Assembly: GCA_036732755.1 (NCBI GenBank)
Contig: DAINBU010000006.1
Location: 22,769-86,768, forward strand
DNA length: 64,000 nucleotides
DNA from: DASRRB01 sp036732755
GTDB lineage: Bacteria > Planctomycetota > B15-G4 > SIAN01
Direction: 5' to 3'
Below, one piece after another: positions 25,927 through 35,400 of this stretch. The position numbers were made by a program, and so were the translations under genes. Numbering within the stretch: the first letter of the stretch is position 1; every line of letters starts with the position of its first letter. The notes below the pieces were generated by a model, which saw nothing but the letters and a program-made list of their open reading frames with translations, was not told the origin of the DNA and made no database searches.

Positions 25927-28308
25927 GTGCCCGTCGCCGCCCCGCCGCTCCCGCCCCGCCGCAGCGACCTGCGGGTCGAGCCGTTCGGCGAGAAGGGCGA
26001 GCACGTGGTGAAGGACCCGCGCTCGGGCGACTTCTTCCTGCTCGGGCAGCGCGAGCACTTCCTCCTGCTCCAGCTCGACGGGGAGCACAGCGCGACGGCG
26101 GTGCGCTCCGCCTACGAGCGGCGCTTCGAGGAGCCGCTGACCCCGGGCGACCTCGACGACTTCCTCGTGACCGCGGGCGAGCAGGGGATGCTCGCGACGT
26201 CGGCGCCCCCCGCCGCGCCGGCGAAGCAGAGCCTCCTCTTCTTCCGCAAGTCGCTCTTCGATCCCGACCGCCTCTTCACGCGCATCGAGCCGAAGCTGCG
26301 CTGGATCTGGACGAAGACGTTCCTCGTCCTCTCCGCGGTCGCGATCGCGGGCGGGGGAATGCTCCTCTTCGCGAACCGGGACGACCTGGTGGCGAGCCTG
26401 CGCGACTCGCTGCGCTGGGAGTCGCTCCTGGTCGGCTGGTTCGTGGTCGCGCTGCTCGGCGTGCTGCACGAGTGCTCGCACGGACTCACGTGCAAGCACT
26501 TCGGCGGCGCCGTCCACGAGATCGGCGCGCTCTTCCTCTACTTCACGCCGTGCTTCTACTGCAACGTCTCCGACGCGTGGCTCTTCAAGGAGAAGCGCAA
26601 GCGCGTCTGGGTCATGCTCGCCGGCGGCCACTGCGACCTGCTGGTCTGGGCGCTCGCGGTGGTCCTGTGGCGCGTCGCCGAGCCGGGCACGTTCATGAGC
26701 CGCGTCTCCTTCCTCGTGGTCGGGATCTCCGGCCTCGACACGCTCTCCAACTTCAACCCGCTCCTCAAGCTGGACGGCTACTACCTGCTCTCCGACTGGA
26801 AGGAGCTGCCGAACCTGCGGCAGCGCGCGCTCGAGCGCGCGGGAGCGCACGCGCGGCGCGTCCTGTGGGGCGCGGCCCCACCCGTCGCCGACACGAGCGG
26901 GCGCTTCCTCACGGCCTTCGGGCTGCTCACCTGGCTCTTCTCCGCGACCTTCCTGGTCGCGGCCGTCACGATCGGCGCGCGCTGGCTCCACGAGGTCGGC
27001 GGCGCCGCCGGCTACGTCGCGGCGGTCCTGCTCGCGCTGCCGGCCGTGCTCGCGTCGATCCGAGGCATTTCCGGTGGCGAGGTCACCCGCATGATCACCA
27101 AACGACGAATCCGGGCGTTCTGCTGGCTCCTCGCCCTCGTCGGCCTGGGCGCCGCGAGCGTCTTCTGGCGCGTCGACGAGTACTCCGGCGGGAGCTTCAC
27201 GGTCCGCCCCGCCGTCCACGCGGAGGTGCGCGCCCCCGTCGCCGGCTTCCTGCGCGCCGTCGCGGCGCAGGAGGGCGATCGCGTCGGCGCCGGCGACCTC
27301 GTCGCGCGCCTCGAGGTGCCCGACCTCGACTGCCGGATCGAGCAGAAGCGGGCCGAGCTGCGCGAGGCGAAGGCGCAGCTCTCGCTGCTCGAGACCGGGA
27401 CGCGCCCCGAGGAGATCGTCGAGCAGCGCGGCCGCGTCGCGCGCGCCGGGCGCTGGCGCGACCTCGCGGCCGACGAGCTCACGCGGATGCGGAACGCCTT
27501 GACCGAGGAGCTCGCCGCCTTCGAACAGCGCCTCGCCGAGGCGCAGGTGCAGGTCGAGGCCTCCGACCTGCGCCACGACCGGATCGCGAAGCTCGCGGAC
27601 GACGGCCTCGTGAGCCGCGAGGAGCTCGAGAGCGCCGACCAGGCGCGGCGGATCGCGCGGGCACGCCGCTCGGTCGTGCAGGCGGAGAAGCGCGCGCGCG
27701 AGTCGAGCGGGACGATCGAGGGCGAGGTCGAGCTGGCGCGCCGCGAGCGCGAGCTCGGCGACGAGACGTCGCGGCTCGCGCTGCTCGAGGCGGGCGCGCG
27801 GCCCGAGGAGCTCGCGGCGCAGCGGGCGCGCGTCGAGCGGCTCGGCGTCGAGCAGGACCACCTCGAGGCGCTGCAGCGGCGGCTCGAGGTCGCGAGCCCG
27901 GTCGCCGGCGCGATCGTGACGCCGCGCCTGCGCGAGCGCGTCGGCCAGTACCTGCGCGAAGGCGACCCGATCTGCGTGGTCGAGGAGCACTCCGCGCCGG
28001 TGGCGGAGATCGCGCTGGACGAGGAGAAGCTGCGCGGCATCGAGCTCGGGCAGCGCGTCGCGTTCAAGATCCGGGCGCTGCCGTTCACGACGCTCGAGGG
28101 GCGCGTCGTGCGCCTGGCAAGCTGCGCAGCGCGGGAAGACGGGCGCGCGCAGGGGACGGTGCTGGTGCACTGCTCGATCGACGGCGCGCCGCCGCTGCTG
28201 CGCACCGCGACCAGCGGCTACGCGCGCATCTACACGGGGGAGCGACCCGTGGGAGCGGTCGTGCTCGACGCCGCGCTGCGGCTGTTCCGGACGGAGTTCT
28301 GGTGGTAG
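25927..28308 (+). CDS. PqqD-like / M50 (site-2) protease / HlyD fusion, likely RiPP maturation or export
   Basis: 793 residues from a GTG start. The first 100 residues resemble a PqqD-like winged-helix leader-recognition domain (VVKDPRSGDFFLLGQREHFLLLQLDG). The membrane part carries HECSHG (His181, Glu182, His185) and NFNPLLKLDGYY (Asn275, Pro278, Asp283-Gly284), the two M50 zinc-site motifs. Further membrane helices precede an HlyD-like adaptor (about 420-790) with a beta-barrel lipoyl-type start (VHAEVRAPVAGFLRAV), a long coiled coil and a closing barrel. Related M50-HlyD fusions accompany peptide-modifying loci. No ABC transporter or C39 protease accompanies it, so it is the only visible candidate for leader cleavage or export. 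Confidence 0.88.
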   Translation: MPVAAPPLPPRRSDLRVEPFGEKGEHVVKDPRSGDFFLLGQREHFLLLQLDGEHSATAVRSAYERRFEEPLTPGDLDDFLVTAGEQGMLATSAPPAAPAKQSLLFFRKSLFDPDRLFTRIEPKLRWIWTKTFLVLSAVAIAGGGMLLFANRDDLVASLRDSLRWESLLVGWFVVALLGVLHECSHGLTCKHFGGAVHEIGALFLYFTPCFYCNVSDAWLFKEKRKRVWVMLAGGHCDLLVWALAVVLWRVAEPGTFMSRVSFLVVGISGLDTLSNFNPLLKLDGYYLLSDWKELPNLRQRALERAGAHARRVLWGAAPPVADTSGRFLTAFGLLTWLFSATFLVAAVTIGARWLHEVGGAAGYVAAVLLALPAVLASIRGISGGEVTRMITKRRIRAFCWLLALVGLGAASVFWRVDEYSGGSFTVRPAVHAEVRAPVAGFLRAVAAQEGDRVGAGDLVARLEVPDLDCRIEQKRAELREAKAQLSLLETGTRPEEIVEQRGRVARAGRWRDLAADELTRMRNALTEELAAFEQRLAEAQVQVEASDLRHDRIAKLADDGLVSREELESADQARRIARARRSVVQAEKRARESSGTIEGEVELARRERELGDETSRLALLEAGARPEELAAQRARVERLGVEQDHLEALQRRLEVASPVAGAIVTPRLRERVGQYLREGDPICVVEEHSAPVAEIALDEEKLRGIELGQRVAFKIRALPFTTLEGRVVRLASCAAREDGRAQGTVLVHCSIDGAPPLLRTATSGYARIYTGERPVGAVVLDAALRLFRTEFWW

Positions 28309-28344
28309 CGCGCCTGCGGGCACTTCGTCGTTGCGGCGCGCCGG

Positions 28345-31233
28345 TCAGCGCGCCTTGTGCATCACCTCGACCGCCTCCGGCCTTCCGTCGCCGTGGCAGA
28401 TCTCGCACGACTCGAAGCCGTTCGGGCTCGTGTTGACGTCGATGTGGGCCTGCGCGGCGTTCGAGTCGTGGCACGCGCCGCACGCGGCCCGCCACGCGCG
28501 CGTCGGCGGCGTCTGGCCGGCGGGGTGGTTGCGTTCGGCGATCTCGAAGAAGGCGGTGTTGTCGGCGCCGTGGCAGGCGACGCAGGTCGCCGCCCCTGCT
28601 GGGAGCGCGGGAAAGTCGACTTCGGAGTAGCTCGAAGTCCCGAAGTTGTCGGGCCACGCGGTCGAGCCGAAGCCGACGACCTCGTAGGTGTCGGCGTTGG
28701 CGAGGCTCGCCCCCATGTGGATCTTGTGCAGCAGCGTCCGGAAGTCGACGGTCAGCCCGGTCGTGGGCGGCGCGTTGGCGGCCACGTAGGGCGGGCGGTC
28801 CTCGGATCCCGCGGTGCCGTGGCAGAGGAGGCACGTCTCGTAGCCGCGCCGGCCGCCGCCGTGGAAGTAGACGTCGTCGTGGCAGGCGTAGCAGGTCGCC
28901 GCGCCCGCGGTCTTGTCGTAGGGCGCGATCGTCGTGGCCGACCCGGCCAGGAAGGCGGCGGTGGCCGGCGGCGACGTGCCGTTGTAGGTCTGCGTCTCGC
29001 CCTCCCGGTTGACGACGAGCGGCGGCGCGCCCCACAGGCCGACCGTGTAGGTGCCGTCGGGCAGCGCGAGCCCGGTCCACTTGCCCCAGCTCGCGTCGAG
29101 GTCGGGCGAGCCGTTGATCGCGGCCGGGAAGGTCGACGGCATCACGAAGAAGGAGGTGTAGGTGCAGACGATCGCGTCGCCCGACTGGAAGCTGGCGGGC
29201 GCGACCTCGGTGATCGTGCCGTTCGCGAGGTCGAGGACGTAGTCGGTGTTGAGCGTCTTGGTGGTGAGCGTGACCTCCTTGACCGACACTCCGGCCGGGT
29301 GGGAGAGGCGCGGGCCGACCGCGTAGCTGGTGCTCGCCGTCGAGCCGAACCACAGGCGGTTCCCGTCGACCTGCTGGACGCGCAGGTACTCCTCCGCGCC
29401 GAGGACGCCGTCGTCGACCACGACGTAGTCGTTGTGCGCGAAGCCGGTGGCGTCGACGACCTCGATGAAGTTCTGCGGCGGGCCGACGGGCGCGGAGAGC
29501 GTCGAGTTCCCGCCCGAGGTCGCGGTGCGCTCGAACACGGTCGTGGTCGAGCCGGTGTAGATCGGGTGGCGCGACGTCGCGAAGGCCTCGATCCCGCCGT
29601 TGTCGGCAGCCTTCCTTACGAACTCGAGCGGCAGCATTTCGCTCAGGTCGACCGTGAAGGGCGGCGCGCCGGTCAGCATCGCCGTCGGGATCGACGTGTT
29701 GAGGAGCATGTTGGGGTTGGTGGTCGGGCCGGAGAGGGCGGCGTTCAGAGAGGTCACGGTCGAGGGCGGGACGTCGGCGCCGCTGTCGTCGGTGAGCGAG
29801 AAGGTGAGCGCGATCTGCTCGCCGGGGTCGATCGTCCCGTCGGCATTGTTCGTGCCCGACTCGGCGATGGCGAGCCCGGTGACGTGGAAGCCGGGGTTGA
29901 CCGCCGGGTCCACCAGAGGATGGAGGTGCCCGCTGCGGACCGCGAGCGACCCGCCCGAAGCGGGGTGGCAGAAGATGCAGCTCGAGTCGGACAGCTGCGC
30001 CCCCATCGTCTGGTTGTTCTTCTTGTAGCTCTGCGTCCAGATGACGTCGTCGTGGCACGAGCCGCAGGCGCGTCGCGACGGCTGCGCGTAGGCGAGGTCG
30101 CCGTTCGCCGGCGGCGGCAGCGGGCCGGCTCCGTCGGGATCGCCGTGGCACTTGTCGCACGACACGACGCCCTCGCGCACGATTTCGTCGCGTCCCTGCT
30201 CCTCCGGAGTGAGCAGCGTGTAGCCCGTGTTCCTCGGCATCGGGATGTTGAGGCTCGGCCAGACCGGGAAGTGGATCGTCGAGAAGTCGGAGAGGTTGCC
30301 GTTGCCCGCGAGCTCGTAGGACACCGGCGGCACCGAGTAGTCGCGCGTGCCGTCGCCAAGGACTCCGATGCCGTTCACGGAGGGCAGGTGCGCGGCGTTG
30401 TGGATCTTGTGGATCATCACCTTGAATTCGATGGTCGCGCCCGGCGTGCCGCCCCCCACTCCCGAGTCGTTCTCGTCCTCCGCGCCGGCCGTGTGGCAGA
30501 GGATGCAGAGTTTCACGTCCTTGCGCAGCCCGCCGTGGAATTCCAGGTCGGAGTGGCAGCTGGCGCAGTTCGCCTGCGTGACGATTTCGCGCGGCTCGAT
30601 CGTCGTCGCGTTGTTCACGAGGACGTCGAACTCGGCGTTGCCGGCGCTGTTGAAGCCCTCCCCCTCGACCGTGTAGTCCCAGCGCGCGGAGATCCCGATC
30701 GTGTAGGTCCCGGCGAGCAGCGTCTGTCCCTGCAGCTCGCCGTCGTCGGAGCCGAACGAGGTCGTGTCGTTGATCGGCGGCGGATAGGTCGCCGGGAGCC
30801 CGGTCGCGAAGGTGTAGCTGAAGGAGCCGTCGGCGTTGGCGACCGCGCGCGTCGGCACGTCGGTCACCTCGGGGATCACCTGCTGATAGTTGAAGGTCGG
30901 CCCCGAGAGCATGATCCGGCCGCGCGACATCTCGGCGAGCGTCCAGCTCGAGCCGTCGTCCTTGGTGAGCGTGAACTTCACCGTCGGCGTGTCGCCCGCC
31001 GCGAACGAGCCGTCGGAGTTGCCCGCGCCGGTCACCGCGAGGATGGTGACGTTCACGCCGGGCGAGTCCTCGGTCCGCAGGAGATCGGTCGGCGTCGTCG
31101 CGTCGCCGGGCGAGCCGGGCGGACCGGGCGGTCCCGGGTCGCCGTCGTCGCCCGTGCAGGCGGCGACGAGGGAGGCGGCGACGAGCGCGGCGGCGAAGCG
31201 CGACGCCGCGCGAACGACTGCGTGGAAGCTCAT
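28345..31233 (-). CDS. OmcA/MtrC-like decaheme outer-surface lipoprotein cytochrome
   Basis: A 962-residue protein starting MSFHAVVRAASRF after GGAGGAGGG. The lipobox is LVAAC, followed by a collagen-like GDPGPPGPPGSPGD. It has ten CxxCH motifs (for example NCASCH, LCILCH, SCDKCH, ACGSCH, SCIFCH, TCYACH, TCLLCH, TCVACH, ACGACH, SCEICH), exactly the number in OmcA/MtrC. Non-heme beta domains lie between the heme clusters. Such proteins carry electrons to extracellular acceptors. It is the third gene of a minus-strand operon with a beta-barrel and a 13-heme protein, consistent with a porin-cytochrome conduit. Confidence 0.9.
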   Translation of the reverse strand: MSFHAVVRAASRFAAALVAASLVAACTGDDGDPGPPGPPGSPGDATTPTDLLRTEDSPGVNVTILAVTGAGNSDGSFAAGDTPTVKFTLTKDDGSSWTLAEMSRGRIMLSGPTFNYQQVIPEVTDVPTRAVANADGSFSYTFATGLPATYPPPINDTTSFGSDDGELQGQTLLAGTYTIGISARWDYTVEGEGFNSAGNAEFDVLVNNATTIEPREIVTQANCASCHSDLEFHGGLRKDVKLCILCHTAGAEDENDSGVGGGTPGATIEFKVMIHKIHNAAHLPSVNGIGVLGDGTRDYSVPPVSYELAGNGNLSDFSTIHFPVWPSLNIPMPRNTGYTLLTPEEQGRDEIVREGVVSCDKCHGDPDGAGPLPPPANGDLAYAQPSRRACGSCHDDVIWTQSYKKNNQTMGAQLSDSSCIFCHPASGGSLAVRSGHLHPLVDPAVNPGFHVTGLAIAESGTNNADGTIDPGEQIALTFSLTDDSGADVPPSTVTSLNAALSGPTTNPNMLLNTSIPTAMLTGAPPFTVDLSEMLPLEFVRKAADNGGIEAFATSRHPIYTGSTTTVFERTATSGGNSTLSAPVGPPQNFIEVVDATGFAHNDYVVVDDGVLGAEEYLRVQQVDGNRLWFGSTASTSYAVGPRLSHPAGVSVKEVTLTTKTLNTDYVLDLANGTITEVAPASFQSGDAIVCTYTSFFVMPSTFPAAINGSPDLDASWGKWTGLALPDGTYTVGLWGAPPLVVNREGETQTYNGTSPPATAAFLAGSATTIAPYDKTAGAATCYACHDDVYFHGGGRRGYETCLLCHGTAGSEDRPPYVAANAPPTTGLTVDFRTLLHKIHMGASLANADTYEVVGFGSTAWPDNFGTSSYSEVDFPALPAGAATCVACHGADNTAFFEIAERNHPAGQTPPTRAWRAACGACHDSNAAQAHIDVNTSPNGFESCEICHGDGRPEAVEVMHKAR

Positions 31234-31283
31234 CACGACCCTCCTCCTTCGTTGCGCACGACGGTCACCTCCTCGGTCACGGA

Positions 31284-32315
31284 TCACTTATGGCATGCGG
31301 TGCACTGATCACCTTTGTCGGGATGGGGCAACGGCGCACCCTGTCCGTGGCACTGGCGGCAGTTCATCGCCGGCGAATGTCCCGGCGGCATCGGTGCCGC
31401 GAGCGCGTGGCTCGGCGCGCCGCGGTGGCAGACGATGCAGCCCGTCCCTCCGCCGAGCGGGAAGTGGCACGTGATGCAGTGGCGGTCCGACGGCGACCCC
31501 CAGCCCGCGCTGTGGCTGAGCGGCGCAGTCTGCGAGTGGCAGCGCTCGCACGCGTCGGCCTGGTGGCAGGTGGAGCAGCGGTCGCGGTTGACCGCGACCG
31601 CGACGCCGTGGCCGCGCCGCCGCCAGTAGTTCGTGTGGTCGTCGGGCAGCTCGGTCTGGTGGCACGTGGTGCAGGCGCTCCGCGCATGGCACATCGTGCA
31701 GCTCGCCGCCTCGGGGCTGCCGGCGCGCTGGACGGTGCGGCCGTGCTCGCGCTTCCAGTCGGTGGCGTGGCTCGGCGGCGCGCGGTCGGCGCGGATCTCC
31801 TTGTGACACACCGCGCAGTCGTTGCCCCACGCCGCTCCCCGCTCCGCGTTGCGCGCGTGGCAGGCGGTGCACTTCGCCATGGTCACGTGCACGTCGGCTG
31901 TGACCGCGTCGCTGCTCGCCACGCTGCCGTGGCACTCGGAGCACTCGATGTGCTCGGTGCTCGCGTGGAGGAGGTGCGAGAAGACGATCTCCGACGAGAG
32001 CTTCGTCAGGCTCGGCGCCTTGAGGACGTCGTTCTCGAAGAAGGCGGCCGCCTGCTTCTCCGGCGGCTTGTCGCGGTCGATCTCCTTGTGGCAGAGGCGG
32101 CACTGCTGGATCGAGGGCATGCCGGGCGCGTCGGCGGTGAGCGCGTCGCGGTGGCAGCTCGCGCACTCGAGGCCGTCGTCCTCGCCGTGCCGCGCGTGGG
32201 GGAACGCGAGCCGCTCCGGCTCGCCCGACGAGCCGCCCATCCAGAGGCAGCCGCCGACGAGCGGCACCGCCACGAAGAGCGCGGCGCGGACGAGCCGTCG
32301 TCTCAGAAGGTCCAT
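31284..32315 (-). CDS. 13-heme cytochrome c lipoprotein (MtrA-position)
   Basis: A 343-residue protein with a lipobox signal peptide (LVGGC after MDLLRRRLVRAALFVAVP). Thirteen CxxCH heme sites can be counted from ECASCH to QCTACH, closely spaced by 10-40 residues, as in periplasmic cytochromes of the NrfB/MtrA/DmsE type. MtrA has ten hemes, so this is longer. The ATG overlaps the last 13 nt of the beta-barrel gene, coupling the two. It probably passes electrons from the periplasm through the barrel to the decaheme partner encoded downstream. The lipidation suggests anchoring at a membrane rather than insertion as a free plug. Confidence 0.85.
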   Translation of the reverse strand: MDLLRRRLVRAALFVAVPLVGGCLWMGGSSGEPERLAFPHARHGEDDGLECASCHRDALTADAPGMPSIQQCRLCHKEIDRDKPPEKQAAAFFENDVLKAPSLTKLSSEIVFSHLLHASTEHIECSECHGSVASSDAVTADVHVTMAKCTACHARNAERGAAWGNDCAVCHKEIRADRAPPSHATDWKREHGRTVQRAGSPEAASCTMCHARSACTTCHQTELPDDHTNYWRRRGHGVAVAVNRDRCSTCHQADACERCHSQTAPLSHSAGWGSPSDRHCITCHFPLGGGTGCIVCHRGAPSHALAAPMPPGHSPAMNCRQCHGQGAPLPHPDKGDQCTACHK

Positions 32316-33742
32316 GTCGCGCGCATCCTGACCGTCTGGTAGCGGTCGAAGGGGTCCTGCTCGTAGGTGTAGTCGATCCGCAGCCGCAGCTTCTTCGACG
32401 CCTTCCAGTCGAGTCCGGCGTAGTAGGTGCGCACGCGGTCGAGCTCCTTGGCCTGGAAGATGTCGTACTTGTAGAGCGAGTAGTTGGTCCCGACGTTCGC
32501 GTGCACCTCCTTCGAGAGGGCGTGGTCGAGCTCGCCGCCGACGCTGGTGATCCGCTCCGGCGTCGCGACCCACAGCTCGCCGGTGAGCGAGATCGTCGTG
32601 TCCTCGTCCGGCAAGCCGAGGAACATCGGAACGACGTAGAAGCGCTCGAAGTCGTGGTTGAAGGCGCCCTCGTCGCCGTCGTTCGTCACGCGCCTGAAGT
32701 CGACGCCGCCCGACAGGTCGAAGTGGTCGCCGAAGGCGTGGCCGGCGCTCGCCGCGATCTCGCGGTAGGGCCGGTACTCGAACGCCGACTGGAAGTAGGG
32801 GTCGAACTCGTAGGAGAGGCTCTCCTGCGTGTGCAGCAGCTGGTAGTAGGAGAGCTGCGCGCGCAGCTGCGCCTCGGGGTCGTTCCAGTTGCCGCGCACC
32901 TCGAAGTCGCGGCTCTCCGAAGAGAGCCAGGTGACGCGGCCGAACAGGTCGACGTGCTCGCCGACCTGCTGCCACTGCGAGAGCGCGAAGAGGTCGTCGT
33001 GGTGGTCGAGCAGGAGCGTCTGGTCGTCGACGTGCATGTAGTCGAAGCGCGTGCGGCCGCCGGTCCAGGCCCGCGCCTCGAGGAAGACGCCGAGGATCAG
33101 GTCGCCGGAGGGCGACGATTCGTAGAGGTGCGAGGGGAGGCCGGCGTAGCCGCCGAGCCGGATCTTCGCCGCGGTCACCTCCTGCGTCTCGATGCGCGCG
33201 CCGTCGACGTAGGTCTGCACCGGCGTGTCGTCGAGGAACCAGCGGCCGAGCTTCCACGACGCGACCGGCCCCGAGAGCGCCCCGCCCACCCACAGCTCGT
33301 AGAGCTGCGCCGTCAACTGGCTCTGGTAAGTGTCCTGGAGGCTGTCGAACGCGTAGTCGCCGGTGTGGTCGACGCCGTCGTCGAGGTCGAAGGCGCTGCG
33401 CGCGACGAGGTGCGCGGTGACCGGCTGCGTCGCGGCGTCGCCGTAGTCGGCCGCGAGGAGGCCGTAGAGGTCCTGGTCGGTCGCCTCGGAGGTGTGGCGG
33501 AGGCGGTACTCGAGCGAGAAGCTGCCGGAGACGGCGAGCTCGTTGGTCCAGCGGCTCCAGGACGAGGGCGCGGGCGGCGGTCCGTAGGTCTCGGGGAGCT
33601 CGCTCTCCTGCGCGATTGCGCGTCCCGCGCCGAGCGCCGCGATGATCAGCACGAGCGCTGCGACGGGCAGCGCGCGCCCGGCGGCTACCCGGCGCGCGCG
33701 CCGCGAATGCACGGGCGAATCGGGTCGTCCGCGCCCCTTCAT
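32303..33742 (-). CDS. MtrB-like outer-membrane beta-barrel porin
   Basis: A 479-residue protein with a signal peptide ending near ALGAGRAIA-QE. After it come alternating-residue strands with regular turns (SFSLEYRLRHTSEATDQ, LRLRIDYTYEQDPFD), and the chain ends in Phe (TWTF), the usual barrel C-terminal signature. It has no heme or metal motif. Together with the 13-heme and decaheme cytochromes it forms the MtrCAB-like arrangement. The call rests on context and beta-barrel features, not sequence identity. It is first in the operon. Confidence 0.78.
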   Translation of the reverse strand: MKGRGRPDSPVHSRRARRVAAGRALPVAALVLIIAALGAGRAIAQESELPETYGPPPAPSSWSRWTNELAVSGSFSLEYRLRHTSEATDQDLYGLLAADYGDAATQPVTAHLVARSAFDLDDGVDHTGDYAFDSLQDTYQSQLTAQLYELWVGGALSGPVASWKLGRWFLDDTPVQTYVDGARIETQEVTAAKIRLGGYAGLPSHLYESSPSGDLILGVFLEARAWTGGRTRFDYMHVDDQTLLLDHHDDLFALSQWQQVGEHVDLFGRVTWLSSESRDFEVRGNWNDPEAQLRAQLSYYQLLHTQESLSYEFDPYFQSAFEYRPYREIAASAGHAFGDHFDLSGGVDFRRVTNDGDEGAFNHDFERFYVVPMFLGLPDEDTTISLTGELWVATPERITSVGGELDHALSKEVHANVGTNYSLYKYDIFQAKELDRVRTYYAGLDWKASKKLRLRIDYTYEQDPFDRYQTVRMRATWTF

Positions 33743-33924
33743 CTCGGCCCCTTCTCCTCGGCGAAGGAGCGCAGCGTAGCACACCCCTGGCCTGCGTCGA
33801 TCTCGTGGAGCGAAGCCGCCTCGCGCTCGAGCCCGCGGTCGTGCGCGACGCGGCGCCGCGCGCCGGAAGTCGCCGCCGGATCGCCCGCGAATCCACGACG
33901 GGACGCGCGCGTATGCTGCGCCAC

Positions 33925-35388
33925 ATGACCGACCACGAACCGGACGCGGCCGCGGACCCGGCGCGCGCCGCTCGATTTCCCGTCATCACCGTCTTCACGA
34001 GCCATTGGCTCGCGATGACCGGGCTCGGCCTGCTGGTCACGTCGATCATCGTCTGGGCCTGCCTCGTCACGGCGCGCCTGCGCCGCGGGCAGGAGAACCC
34101 GTACATCGGCGTCGCGACGATCGCCGCGGCGGGCCTCTTCGTGCTCGGCCTGCTGATGACGCCGCTCGGACTGCACCTCGGGCGGCGGCGCCTCCGCAAG
34201 CGGCTGTCGGGCGTGCTCGCCGCCAGCTCGAACGCCTGGATGAAGCTCGGCGCATTCGTGGTCGCCGTCTCGCTCTTCAACCTCCTGATCGCGTCGCAGC
34301 TCACGCTGAGCGCCGTGCACGCGATGGAGTCGCGGCAGTTCTGCGGCTCCTGCCACGTGATGACGCCGGAGCAGCGCGCCTTCGACCAGGGTCCGCACGC
34401 CGGCATCCTCTGCGTCGACTGCCACGTCGGCAGCGGCGCCAAGGGCCTCATCGCCAGCAAGATCCAGGGCACCAAGCAGCTGATCGCGGTCCTCACCGAC
34501 AAGGTCCCCAAGCCGATCGTCGGGGCGATCGAGACGGGGCACATCATCCCGAGCAACGAGACGTGCGAGCAGTGCCACTGGAAGCAGATGCCGGCCAATG
34601 CGTCGCTCAAGTTCTTCGTGCGCTACGGCGACGACGAGGCCAACACGCCCGAGATGACGCTCCTCACCATGAACGTCGGCGGCGAGCTGATGGGCGGCGT
34701 CCACGGCTCCCACCACGGCAGGGGCATCTCGGTCCGCTTCGTCGCCTCCGACAGGAAGCGCATGGAGATCCCGCTCGTCGAGCACGAGAACCAGGCGACC
34801 GGGAAGACGAAGACCTTCGTGAAGACGGGGCGGAACGCGGCCGAGTTCGCCGGACAGCCGCGCATCACCATGCAGTGCTTCGACTGCCACAGCCGCCCCG
34901 CGCACTCCTTCGTTCAGGCCGACGAGGCGGTCGACCGCGCGATCATGCTCGGCCGCATGTCCTCGACGCTGCCCTTCGTGAAGAAGACGGCGGTCGAGAT
35001 CCTGAAGGCGGGCTACGCGGACAGCGCGGCGGCGGCGGCGGCGATCCCCGCGGCCGTCGCGGCGTACTACAAGGAGAACCATGCGGAGCTCGCGACCAAG
35101 CGCGCGGCCGACGTCGAGGAGGCGGGACGGGTCGTCGCCGAGCTCTACTCGCGCAACGTCTTCCCCGAGTACGGCGTCGACTGGGGCACCTATCCCAACC
35201 AGCTCGGCCACACGAACACGCCCGGCTGCTTCCGCTGCCACGACGGAGAGCACGCGACCGCCGACGGCGAGAAGATCACCAACGACTGCTTCAAGTGCCA
35301 CTTCCCGTCGGCGGTCGACGAGCAGAAGCCGGAGGTGCTGAAGCTCCTCGGCCTCGACTCGATGCTGAACAAGCTCCGCAAGAAGTGA
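33925..35388 (+). CDS. NapC/NirT-like hexaheme membrane cytochrome
   Basis: About 487 residues from the ATG at 33925 (another at 33913). The N-terminus has membrane helices near residues 28-48, 57-77 and 105-127 (here residues are relative to this start). Six CxxCH sites follow: FCGSCH, LCVDCH, TCEQCH, QCFDCH, GCFRCH and DCFKCH. The first four match the NapC/NirT quinol dehydrogenase core; the extra C-terminal hemes suggest extended electron relay. CymA-type proteins feed electrons from quinol into periplasmic cytochromes. It is divergent from the porin-cytochrome operon (about 180 nt), so it is the likely inner-membrane electron donor. Confidence 0.88.
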   Translation: MTDHEPDAAADPARAARFPVITVFTSHWLAMTGLGLLVTSIIVWACLVTARLRRGQENPYIGVATIAAAGLFVLGLLMTPLGLHLGRRRLRKRLSGVLAASSNAWMKLGAFVVAVSLFNLLIASQLTLSAVHAMESRQFCGSCHVMTPEQRAFDQGPHAGILCVDCHVGSGAKGLIASKIQGTKQLIAVLTDKVPKPIVGAIETGHIIPSNETCEQCHWKQMPANASLKFFVRYGDDEANTPEMTLLTMNVGGELMGGVHGSHHGRGISVRFVASDRKRMEIPLVEHENQATGKTKTFVKTGRNAAEFAGQPRITMQCFDCHSRPAHSFVQADEAVDRAIMLGRMSSTLPFVKKTAVEILKAGYADSAAAAAAIPAAVAAYYKENHAELATKRAADVEEAGRVVAELYSRNVFPEYGVDWGTYPNQLGHTNTPGCFRCHDGEHATADGEKITNDCFKCHFPSAVDEQKPEVLKLLGLDSMLNKLRKK

Positions 35389-35400
35389 ACGCCCCGGCGG

